Origin: Topomyia yanbarensis
Lineage: Eukaryota > Arthropoda > Insecta > Diptera > Culicidae
NCBI RefSeq assembly: GCF_030247195.1
Contig: NC_080672.1
Coordinates: 1,302,001 to 1,366,000 of the forward strand
Length of the DNA: 64,000 bases
Direction: 5' to 3'
Part shown: one piece after another, positions 46,293 to 55,918 of the stretch
How positions within the stretch are numbered: position 1 is the stretch's first letter
How the letters are laid out: the number at the start of each line of letters is the position of its first letter
Notes under the pieces: model-generated
What the model was told of the DNA's origin: nothing
Database searches by the model: none
What the model saw: the letters and a program-made list of their open reading frames with translations, nothing else
Made by a program: the position numbers and the translations under genes

Positions 46293-47902
46293 AGAAAAAC
46301 TCTAGAAAGAGAACTGCGGTGACTCCATTTTGGATCGATTGGATTCACGTTTATCTGTCAAAAAACGAATCCAATCAAACATTGCCTATCCTTATAACAT
46401 TGCACAGTGGGCAAAAAGCGACCCCCAGAGGCACTTAATTAGTCGCCGCGGGATTCCTATCATAATTTATATATGAAAAGTTGCGGAATTTGATAAGAAA
46501 TCAAACGCACCTAGTTTGGTCCACTGCACGCATCTGTGGCCAGAGTCACGGGAGTTTGAGTACCCGGAGTATTCCGGTATTAGACAAAAAGTAATTCCCA
46601 GAGGCACTTAACTGATCGCCGCAGGTTTTCTACCATAATTTATATATGAAAAGTTGCGGAATTTGATAAGAAATCAAACGCACCTAGTTTGCTCCACTGC
46701 ACGCATCTGTGGCCAGAGTCACGGGGGTTTGAGTACCCAGAGTATTCCGGTATTAGACAAAAAGTGATACCCAGAGGCACTTAACTGATCGCCGCTGGAT
46801 TCCTATCATAATTTATATATGAAAAGTTGCGGAATTTGATAAGAAATCAAACGCACCTAGTTTGGTCCACTGCACGCATCTGTGGCCAGAGCTAGGGGGT
46901 TTGAGTACCCGGAGAACTTCCGGTATTAGGCAAAAAGTGATTTCCAGAGGCACTAAATTAGTTGCCGCGGGATTTCTATAATAATTTATATATGAAAAGT
47001 TGCAGAATTTGATAAGAAATCAAACGCACCTAGTTTGGTCCACTGCACGCATTTGTGGCCAGAGTCACGGGAGTTTGGGTACCCGGAGTATTACGGTATT
47101 AGACAAAAAGTGATTCCCAGAGGCACCTAACTCATCGGCGCAGGTTTCCTACCATAATTTATATATGAAAAGTTGCGGAATTTGATAAGAAATCAAATTC
47201 AACTGGTTTGGTCCACTGCACGTATCTGGGGCCAGAGTCACGGGGGTTTGAGTACCCGGAGTATTCCGGTATTAGACAAAAATACCCTAATACCAAGAAT
47301 TTTTCGGATACTAGAACCCCCGTGACTCTGGTCACAGATGCGTGCAGTGGACCAAACTAGGTGCGTTTGATTTCTTATCAAATTCCGCAACTTTTCATAT
47401 ATAAATTATGGTAGAAAACCTGCGGCGATCAGTTAAGTGCCTCTGGGAATCACTTTTTGTCTAATACCGGAATACTCCGGGTACTTAAACTCCCGTGACT
47501 CTGGCCATAGATGCGTGCAGTGGACCAAACTAGGTGCGTTTGATTTCTTATCAAATTCCGCAACTTTTCATATATAAATTATTATAGAAATCCCGCGGCA
47601 ACTAATTTAGTGCCTCTGGAAATCACTTTTTGCCTAATACCGGGAGTTCTCTGGGTACTCAAACCCCCCTAGCTCTGGCCACAGATGCGTGCAGTGGACC
47701 AAACTAGGTGCGTTTGATTTCTTATCAAATTCCGCAACTTTTCATATATAAATTATGATAGGAATCCCGCGGCGACTAATTAAGTGCCTCTGGGGGTCGC
47801 TTTTTGCCCACTGTGCATTGGACGTGTTGCCATGCAATGCCGCGGCATACGTTGCCAAAAATGCTGTTTTTCTCTCCGCAGTTCTCTTACTAGAGTTTTT
47901 GT
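46293..47902. repeat. Second outer inverted repeat
   Basis: AAAAACTCTAGAAAGAGAACTGCGG at 46294-46318 is repeated in reverse at about 47876-47902. The element 46403-47815 sits inside. Confidence 0.65.
46403..47815. mobile_element. Foldback element built of 173-bp units in opposite orientations
   Basis: The ends are CACAGTGGGCAAAAAGCGAC and its reverse complement, flanked by CATTG on both sides (46398-46402 and 47816-47820), a likely 5-bp target duplication. Inside, CCACTGCACG recurs at 46521, 46694, 46867, 47040 and 47213, exactly 173 bases apart, then the reverse form CGTGCAGTGG at 47341, 47514 and 47688. So there are five forward units facing three reverse ones, meeting at about 47283. Units include ATAATTTATATATGAAAAG and TTTGATAAGAAATCAAACGC. 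No protein is encoded; the superfamily is unknown. Confidence 0.88.
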
Positions 47903-48237
47903 AGTTGGCTAATGCTATTAGAACACCTTCTGGATAAATAGGGGGTCACATGTCTTCCCGTGCCCCTCCCTAGAGCCTTCAGTGGATATTGTAGGTTAAC
48001 TCAATCGACGTTTAAACACAAACTCGATCAGTACTTCCGCAGCAGACAAGTTAGTTGGCCGAATATCCCAACAACATGCATAAACCCATCCACACAAGGA
48101 AGCTTTCGGAGCACTTTATAAAATACACTGATTAGACTGCACAATTTAGTAATTACATTCCTTCTAATACGCATTGGGACAAACCATTCCGAATTCAGGC
48201 ATATAAGAAACAGAAATTGAAAACGTTCGTACAAGCC

Positions 48238-49131
48238 TTAGGAGAAGTCCGAGTTTTGAACGATCCATGCGCGGAAGTGGGTAACACGAACGTACACCGA
48301 GGGCATTCCGATCGAGCAACCGGCAGCGGATCCGAACGAAACTATACCAACCTGCAGAGAACTACCACCATCGGAGACAGTCAGCGGACCACCAGAGTCA
48401 CCATTGCAAGACGATCGGCCACCAGCTCCGGATAGGCAAATATTCTGAGCCTGAATAAGGTTGGCGTTACCACCCCAGTTGGAAAGGCAGACAGCATTCG
48501 TCAAGATTGGGTTGGTAGTGAACATAACCACAGCGGAAGTGGCCTGGCTGGCATCTGAGGTACGACCGAATCCAGATACAGTACCGGTCAATCCAGCGAA
48601 CGTCCGACTATCAGTAGCAGTTGGAATACGTGCGGGTTGGATACGCGCAGTGAACACAATGGGGCTGTTCAAGCGGACAACGGCGATGTCGTTTCTGATG
48701 TTAGTGGGTGTATATCCCGCATGGATTGTGATTCCACCGCTACCGAAGGCAATTCTCTGCTGAGTGGCCTCATTGTTGAGTCGGTTATGAGCTCCCATGA
48801 TGGCAGTTCCACCGAAAGCGTTCTGAACGCAATGGGCAGCAGTCAGGATAAAGTTGTTTGTCAGCACTGATCCTCCACACAGACCGGTACCTCCGGAGAA
48901 AGTACTGAGAAGAGCGATTTGATACGGGAACTGTCCAACGGCTGCCTGTTGCCCATTGGTGATTCGACGCTCTGGTGTAAGCTTACGCAGGAACTGCAAT
49001 TCTGCCGGTAGACGTGCCCAGTAATGATCAAACTCCTCGATCGGTTTTACCTGCGACCAATCGATATCGATCCATTCGGCACTGGCCACAGCTAGAGCAC
49101 CAATTAATAAAAGCACCAACCCGGTTTGCAT
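48238..49131 (-). CDS. Secreted chymotrypsin-like S1A serine protease, gene 3
   Basis: A single-exon gene for 297 residues from the ATG at 49131; an upstream extension exists only through TTG. The signal peptide is MQTGLVLLLIGALAVASA. Activation after Arg56 frees ITNG. Triad His100, Asp148, Ser246; Ser240 at the S1-pocket base. Disulfide cysteines are all present. It is the downstream member of a divergent pair with gene 4 (starts 700 bp apart) and the duplication partner of gene 2. Regulation is likely shared with genes 1 and 2 given the common promoter. Midgut function is inferred from the family. Confidence 0.95.
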   Translation of the reverse strand: MQTGLVLLLIGALAVASAEWIDIDWSQVKPIEEFDHYWARLPAELQFLRKLTPERRITNGQQAAVGQFPYQIALLSTFSGGTGLCGGSVLTNNFILTAAHCVQNAFGGTAIMGAHNRLNNEATQQRIAFGSGGITIHAGYTPTNIRNDIAVVRLNSPIVFTARIQPARIPTATDSRTFAGLTGTVSGFGRTSDASQATSAVVMFTTNPILTNAVCLSNWGGNANLIQAQNICLSGAGGRSSCNGDSGGPLTVSDGGSSLQVGIVSFGSAAGCSIGMPSVYVRVTHFRAWIVQNSDFS

Positions 49132-49153
49132 CTTGGATAACTGCAACAACTAC

Positions 49154-49187
49154 TGATATTAAGTGACTATTGGATCGCTCTTATATA
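49154..49187 (-). promoter_or_regulatory. Core promoter of protease gene 3
   Basis: TATATAAG (49187-49180) and TCAGT (49156-49152, A at 49154) on the minus strand, about 33 bases apart, predicting a 22-nt leader. The flank (GATCGCTC on the plus strand) is shared with gene 2. Confidence 0.75.
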
Positions 49188-49775
49188 TGTTCATGACCGA
49201 GGGTTATCATCAGGGAGGTCAATTCGATAATCAAGGGCACGGATTAAATTTTTTTGCTACGTGAGGTTACGATTTGGGAAACCTGAAATAGGCAAATTTT
49301 TTCCTTCGTACTTCAACGTGAATTGATAAGATTGATGACTGATTTGCTTGATAGTGCACATTTGGTATTTTTGAGAGCGTATCACAGACAAAAGAAGTGA
49401 ATGGCGTAAGGTTCATAACAAAGATTTCAAACAATTCGGGCAACATCGTTTCCTACCAACAGTTTTGTCAAAAAATCTCAGTTTCAGAAAAAATAACAAA
49501 AAATGTTAGATGAATCAATAAAATCGATAGAGTATAAATGATGAGTTTTAAATTTGAAAGTAAATTATTGTAACCGAATGACAAAGTGTACAAAAATAAT
49601 CGAACATTATCCCAATTCGGTTCAATAAGACGTTCTCAGTCCAATCCACTCCATCAAATGCAACTGGAAAGCAATCTTCCAACAACCACTCTAAACCACA
49701 TTACGACACCAAAAGTTACCCCGAAAATTCCCCAGATAACCGAAATCTTCTCCGATAAGCCCACCCGTTCAGAGC

Positions 49776-49810
49776 TATAAAAACTGATACCAACGCTACT
49801 GCCGGCAGTA
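49776..49810 (+). promoter_or_regulatory. Core promoter of protease gene 4
   Basis: TATAAAAA at 49776-49783 and a GCAGTA initiator-like sequence at 49805-49810, about 30 bases apart, predicting a leader of roughly 25 nt. Confidence 0.65.
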
Positions 49811-49831
49811 TACGTAATCAAAAAACCCAGT

Positions 49832-50719
49832 ATGAAGTGTTTACTGTCATTGGCGATGCTAGCGACTGTGGTCGCTGCTGATATCGACTGGTCCAGGGTG
49901 CGACCGATCGAAGAGTTTGATCACTACTGGGCACGCTTACCACCAAAGCTACAGGCACTACGTCAAGCGATGCCCAACCAGAGGGTGATCAACGGTCAGG
50001 AAGCCTATCCTGGCCAGTTTCCGTATCAAGTAGTTTTGATCAGCGATTACGGTTCCATTTCCGCCCTTTGTGGTGCTTCGGTGTTGAGCAATAATTTCAT
50101 TTTAACCGCTGCCCACTGTGTCGTGGATGCGACCGGTGGCATTGCTTTGATGGGGGCTCACAACCGTCAGAACAATGAGCCCACCCAGCAATCCTGCAGC
50201 TTCAGCTCCGACGGCATCAACATCCATCCGCAGTATAATCCAACGACATTCCGGAATGATGTGGCCACGGTTCGACTCAACATTCCAGTAGTTTTCAATG
50301 ATCGCGTGCAACCGGTAAAGCTCCCTGCCCATTCCGATACAAGAACATTCTCTGGATGGTTTGGAACCGTTTCTGGATTTGGACGAACCTCGGATGACAG
50401 CCTGGCAACCTCGGATGTACTCAGATACACGTATAATGCGATCATAACGAATGCAAATTGTTTGGAAAGGTGGGACAATAACGTTGACCTCATTGGGCCG
50501 CAAAATATCTGTCTATCCGGAGAATACGGTCGAGCGTCCTGTGGAGGTGATTCTGGTGGTCCACTCACCATTCCGGAGACAGAATTCTCGCTGCAAGTCG
50601 GTCTGGTATCGTTTGGATCTGCAGCTGGTTGTGCGATCGGAATACCATCAGTGTTTGCCCGCACGTCCTTCTTCCTGGAGTGGATCGAAGAAAACTCCGA
50701 TGTTGTGGTAGAACCGTAG
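49832..50719 (+). CDS. Secreted S1A serine protease, gene 4 (divergent paralogue)
   Basis: A single-exon gene for 295 residues. The signal peptide is MKCLLSLAMLATVVAA, then DIDWSRVRPIEEFDHYW. Activation would follow Arg51 to free VING. The triad is His95 (TAAHC), Asp143 (RNDVATVRL) and Ser241 (GGDSGGP). The S1-pocket base is Ala235 (ASCGGDSGGP), neither trypsin Asp nor chymotrypsin Ser. An additional Cys in QQSCSF has no partner in the paralogues, so it is a free thiol or dimer candidate. The C terminus extends to DVVVEP. It is the most divergent of the five and is transcribed away from gene 3. No close polyadenylation signal seen. Confidence 0.95.
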   Translation: MKCLLSLAMLATVVAADIDWSRVRPIEEFDHYWARLPPKLQALRQAMPNQRVINGQEAYPGQFPYQVVLISDYGSISALCGASVLSNNFILTAAHCVVDATGGIALMGAHNRQNNEPTQQSCSFSSDGINIHPQYNPTTFRNDVATVRLNIPVVFNDRVQPVKLPAHSDTRTFSGWFGTVSGFGRTSDDSLATSDVLRYTYNAIITNANCLERWDNNVDLIGPQNICLSGEYGRASCGGDSGGPLTIPETEFSLQVGLVSFGSAAGCAIGIPSVFARTSFFLEWIEENSDVVVEP

Positions 50720-53110
50720 GGTAATCAGAACTTTTTTTTATATTATTGTTGACTTTTTTCATTATGAGAAATCCTGCTACATAAGGGAATGATGGATCAT
50801 TAGTTTATTAGTTTCAGTGACTAATGTTACAACATCTACAGATGACTTGTCCTATCTCAATATTATCTATCTCGATTATTTCGTAGGTACCTTCAGATAG
50901 GCCGAGTAAAAATCTCTCTATGTTGATATTTTCTCTACCTCGACCGAGCACCGCAATTATTATTGGAGTAATCTACAAACGTGTCGTCAAGCAAAGATAA
51001 CAACCGTGCCCAATAGGGTGACAATAAACGACCATTTTGGAAATCACTAATCTAGCGTCGTTCCAAATCATGAAAAAATGACACTATCCAAATTTGAGCG
51101 AAATCGGTTAACGCTAACCCCTCCCTCAAAGAGCTTAAAGTTTGTATGGGATTTCTGGCCAAAATGTATGGGGAAACATTCGCAGTTCACAAAATGCGAA
51201 TAGAATAAATACCTAAGTAGGCTACAATCCAATTCGCGCGGTGCTTCTATTATATTCAGCATCTCCTATTACCTTGCAAACAAGCAAAGCGTGCATGTCA
51301 ACTGCGCTGTCTGCCCAGTCGGGGGTACATCACAAGATACTTGAATTTTGCTTTGTTCGGATCTTCCGGCACGGGTGGATCGTCTCCTGCGAGAGTTGCA
51401 ACATTGCTGTCGGTGCTTGTCGATCGCTCTCGCTATAGAAACGGAACTGTCTGGGTATCGGCATTTTGTTTTTTGTACGTTCCATCGCTCGCTATCGCCG
51501 CAGAGATGTAGTGTATGTTGGTGCCGTCGGTGCTCGTTGGTCGACTCGAGACAAATCATGTGCTGCGAGCCCAATTTGGTATTAGTTGTACGAGTATGGA
51601 ACTGATATTTTGGTAGTACACAAAGGATACTAGGATCATTTGAATGCCGGATGGTGAATTTTCTGTCGGTTCTGGTACTTTGTACTCAATACTTTATAAT
51701 GGTAGTCCATATGAGGTTTTGGAAATACGGAGAGTTAAGTAACTCAACAGTGCTTGTATTGTTAGGACTCCAAAGTAGGCCTATAAAAAATTGGCTTCTT
51801 TAAAAAATGTACCGCAGCGTAACCCTTTAGCTATGAATTACACCTTACTATTGTCATGAATAACGACTTACCTTTACGGGCACTTTTCACAATTTCGGAA
51901 GGAAAGTCATGTAAAGTTTGGAACGCTTATATCTTTTTCTGTACTGCATGGATTTAATGAATTTGTTTGCCATTTTGTCGAAAATAAATTGAACAATGTT
52001 GTATAAAATTCTGAAGTTTGTATGACATGCATTAAAAACGAAAAACTGTTTTGAAAAATCTTCCGAAAACTGATCGGAAATGATGAAAAATTTCAGCTCA
52101 TCTCGGTCAGAGCCGTCAATATGGTGCACAAACTGAACACCAAAATGATGAAAAGTTTTAAATATAGGTCAGCTACAGATTTGCTTCATTATCATTCGTG
52201 TTGAGCTGTTTGGAGCGTACAGGGCTTCTCCTCAAAGGGATGTACAATACCACGAAGAAAATATTTGTGAGCTGTAAACGGCTGGTGGATGAATCAGTTT
52301 GTGTAGTTACCTGCTACTAGCAGGCAATTATTTTCATTTCCGGTGCTTAGAGACCAGCATACATGACGAAAAACCGGATTTCAAAATATTCGACCGAAGC
52401 CAGTTCGTAATCGAATCATTGTGATTTTATGTGGTGAAAATCCAACCTTATTTACACAATCAAAATAAGGTACAGATAAAACCAAAATACTTTGCTGAAC
52501 ATATGGTCAGTGTTAGGTCAGACCGGACTAAGTGACAGTGCATTGATTTCGAGAAAAACGCGTTTAAAGTTTGAATCGCAGCATCCTTCACATTATAATT
52601 GGAAAATGATGTTTACCATAATTCTTGTTTATTGTTTCATATTTCAAATCTGGTAAAAGTGGAATGTAGATGAAGAAATTCTTTATCCAGTGCTATCATT
52701 AACTCATTTTTTGATATTTTGCGACTTGGTCCGGTCTGACTTAACACCGACCATCTCAACTAAAGAGAATGCACTCCCAAAGCTTTAGAGGTTTTGTCTT
52801 GTTAATTTTCGTAGGCGTATTACCTTGAATTAATTTTGTTCACTGCCTCCATCATGTGGCAGAATTTTGAATTTTTCAAATGAGAAAAGAAAGTATTTTT
52901 TGCTACTCTACAACTTTGTAGAACATCATATTGCTCCATCTCTTACCGTTTTACAGATAGGAGTATTCCATTTAAATTACTTGCTCACTACCGCCACCAT
53001 GCGGAGAATTTCCGAAATCTTCAAGTGAAAACAAAAAGTCCTTTTATTCCTTTACAACTTTGTGGAATATCATAACTTTCTATCTGACTTTCATAACTTT
53101 CTAACCCTGA
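50720..53110. other. Intergenic, no gene recognised
   Basis: A less AT-rich patch at 51270-51600 has repeated TCGGTGCTYGT phrases (about 51413 and 51528) but no coding signal. The remainder is AT-rich. Confidence 0.45.
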
Positions 53111-53119
53111 ACCGGTCTT

Positions 53120-53520
53120 CCTTCTTACCCTTACGGGTCCCGAATGGGAACTTCCTCATTGATGGTATTGGCTGTTGATTTTGAGGTACTTGACGCAACT
53201 ATTGAAGTTACCACTATTACCTGAACAGCTCCCACAAATTTGCATTCGATTTCATCTCATCAGAATCTCGCTAGCTCCAAAAAAACGGAGACGCAATTTG
53301 TGTTTCTGAGTAATCAGGCGATTCATGGAGTGGAAATGGCTCCGCGATGTTGAGAATCTTTCGATCATCCTACTCACCTGTGGTGTAGCTCAATTATAGG
53401 AGGCCCTTAGCTCAGTAGTGCCCAGCGGCCCCGCGTGGTCATTAGACGGCCCTGGTATAGATACGTTAACAAACTCTAGCCAGATGTTAGAAACCACCAT
53501 TTCCTAAAGAAATGGGCTAT
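53120..53520. repeat. Dispersed repeat scrap
   Basis: GCTGTTGATTTTGAGGTACT and the following ACTATTACCTGAACAGC resemble 36160-36215. Further on CCCTTAGCTCAGTAGTG is tRNA-like by chance only. Confidence 0.4.
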
Positions 53521-53939
53521 GGTATACCTGACCAATGTCGACTAAAGTTAAAACAAATATTGGAAGAATATCGACGAGGCTTTTCTCATAGGCGTTATCT
53601 ATTTTTTGGATATATGTTCTTTTTACGAGATTGGTTTGATATTTTTCAATTTTGAGACCGTTTTAGTGATGCAGGCTATACCCAAAAAATTATTAAAACC
53701 CATGAGAAAAGTCTCATTGACATTCTTTCAATATTTGATTCGTCGTTACTCGACGATGGGTAGATATACCACGAATATGTTGATTTCCCTACCCATTTCT
53801 CTGGGTGATGGCTGTTTCTAACCTCTGCTTGGTTATTTGAATGTAGTTCGCTTGGAAGAAAATCTGGCGCTGTCACAGTTCTGCTAGTTCTAGCGGGAAG
53901 GTTCACCGCACCGATTGACTTTATTATTTGAATTTCGCC

Positions 53940-54480
53940 ATGATTAGCTCAGGGAAGCTACTTAGGACCGTTGATCTTTCTACTTTACTTCAATGATATA
54001 TATTTGCGTTGAAACCTCTCGTCGGTCCTTCGCAGACAAGTCCAAAATATTTCATCTCATCTGCTCAATTGAGGATTGCTGATTTCTCCATCAATAGTTC
54101 GAAACAATCGCTGATTATGGTGTAGTAAGAACTGCGATCGAATTATCACGAAAAACAGAGCTCTGTCTGCCAGACGCCCAGAAATTTTTTATGACTGCCA
54201 AAAGCCTGGAAATTATTTTGTCAGGCAAAGCGAGAGTGACGGGGTGTATAGGGGTCCACGCTCCACTGTCCTGGGTTTTCACTCGACCGATATAGTTTAA
54301 TTCGAAATTTGAAAACGTTTGTGAAGCTAGTTTCAAAAGATGATGGGATTTTTTCGCGCATTCGAAGATTGCTTTAAAAGTTTATCTTCAAATAGGCTTT
54401 TCTCCACCCAATAATACTTCATAGAGATCAATACAGGTGAAAAAAGATCAAATTAATAAATAAATAAATGATTCCGGGTG
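53940..54480 (+). pseudogene. Jockey-like LINE reverse transcriptase remnant
   Basis: A plus-strand frame reads AQGSYLGPLIFLLYFNDI at 53949-54002, the PQGSxLGPLLF motif of LINE reverse transcriptases. A further piece reads FADKSKIFHLICSIED, a decayed FADD motif. The 3' end may be the AATAAATAAATAAAT tract at about 54455-54470. Only a short, degenerate segment remains; clade is a guess. Confidence 0.65.
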
Positions 54481-54489
54481 TGGCCATCT

Positions 54490-55439
54490 AAGCACGTAGT
54501 AGCATAAGCTGATTTTGGATATTTCTCCAAATGGGCGTAATTTCGATGCATGTTGGCAGCACAGCCTCTTTTATGATTGCACTCACCACCACTGTCATAA
54601 TAATTAGCACAAAAGCGATGCATAGCTGTCATCATATGACGAACCAATCACAGGATAAATCGAATACACAACGTAGGACCTAGCGACCACACGAAAAATT
54701 GTTTCTCTGATAATCAGTTCGTTAATCCGTCGACGGACCGGTGCCAGTAATCGCGTTTTTCAGCTTTCATCAAGTTTTTCATTTGCATTTGTAGCGTTGG
54801 AAAAATTCGGGCGATCCGACGTTCAAAAGTCCCTTTCGCTGATATGATTCTAAGCAATCTTAGCCCACCACGAGGTAGGAGACTGTTCACGGTTGTTCGC
54901 GTCGTGTACATCGTAATGCAAATGCATTGTGTAAAACCTGGAGGAAAATGTAGGGACTGAAATATAAGGACACTTGGGGTTTTTGATGTCGCATGTGGAA
55001 ATTCCTGCTAGTTTCTAAGATTACCGAGACCAGGAACCACTTACTTCGGTTTTGTAACAGCACCCTTCAAGGGACACACTCAAGCCTTTCCTCTTTTGGA
55101 AATTTATAGGCACATTAAAAGATGTAAAATGAGATGAGATGGTCAGACTCTCGCTCTTTAGTGTACAAGGAAACGTTGACATCAGCCGTAGCGAACCAGA
55201 ATTTTTACTGGCTGCAACAAAGGGTACTTGAAGGAGCGAACCCCATACTTCGCAATTAAGGCCCCTGTTGGAGACTACACCATCAATCTCTACTTACCGG
55301 GCGGGTACATAGACAAGATACTTCTTCGTACACGGCCAACTGGTATTTAGTTAAATCTCGCACATATCGATGATGTTACATGGCTCATCTTTGTCCTCAT
55401 TCAAGTTTGTTATGAATATATACCAAATTCGTTACTGAT
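54490..55439. other. Intergenic, no gene recognised
   Basis: AATTTCGATGC with GGGCGTAATTTCGATGCATG at 54533 resembles 59310, a short repeat. Otherwise nothing identified. Confidence 0.45.
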
Positions 55440-55898
55440 ACTTTTTGCATGTATCAGGCAGCTAGCAGTTGGGAAATTGGATTCTGAGATGATTATGACT
55501 TTCATTGATTTAGGTTTCGACAAAAATACACTGAAAAATAAATTAAGTTTGGACAAGGAAAAGTTTTTTTTAAATAACTTTTTTTCCTTAAAAGTGCCCA
55601 ACTTAAATTTTTGTCGTTAGGTAGGGAACATAATTACCTATCGTCCAAATCAAAGAACGGGGCTTTTTTGTAAATCGACTTTAAATTTTTTAAATCGATT
55701 TTTTTTCAGTGTAGGAGTCAAAGAAGAAATTTTTCCATATTTTTAATCAAAAATTTGACTAATTTTGTGAAAATCACTCCTACAACATTTTTTGGTAGGA
55801 TTTGAAAAGAATTGGTTAAAAAAGTTTGACCCTTTTTAAAAGACAGTCTAGATCATTTTTGAAAAAACGAAGTATGCAAAGTGGCCTTTTGTGTCAAA
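55440..55898. repeat. Dispersed repeat family D, copy 2, left part
   Basis: Matches 20170-20625 in order. It is interrupted by the family C retroposon and resumes at 58501. Confidence 0.7.
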
Positions 55899-55918
55899 GT
55901 TCTCACGTACAGAAAGTT
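55896..55918. repeat. Target-site duplication of family C, left
   Basis: This 20-23-base sequence, core GTTCTCACGTACAGAAAGTT, is repeated at 58478-58500. Confidence 0.85.

Larger units (their letters stand above)
47905..49565. repeat. Segmental duplication containing protease gene 3
   Basis: Partner of 30345-31910. It starts immediately beyond the second foldback region, with AACACCTTCTGGATAAATAGG. Confidence 0.75.

Noticed and set aside
46403..47815. CRISPR-like array of regular repeats
   Set aside because: Repeat units of 173 bp abut without unique spacers and invert midway; this is a eukaryotic foldback element.
53390..53470. tRNA-like phrase CTTAGCTCAGTAGTG
   Set aside because: No B box or cloverleaf could be drawn.
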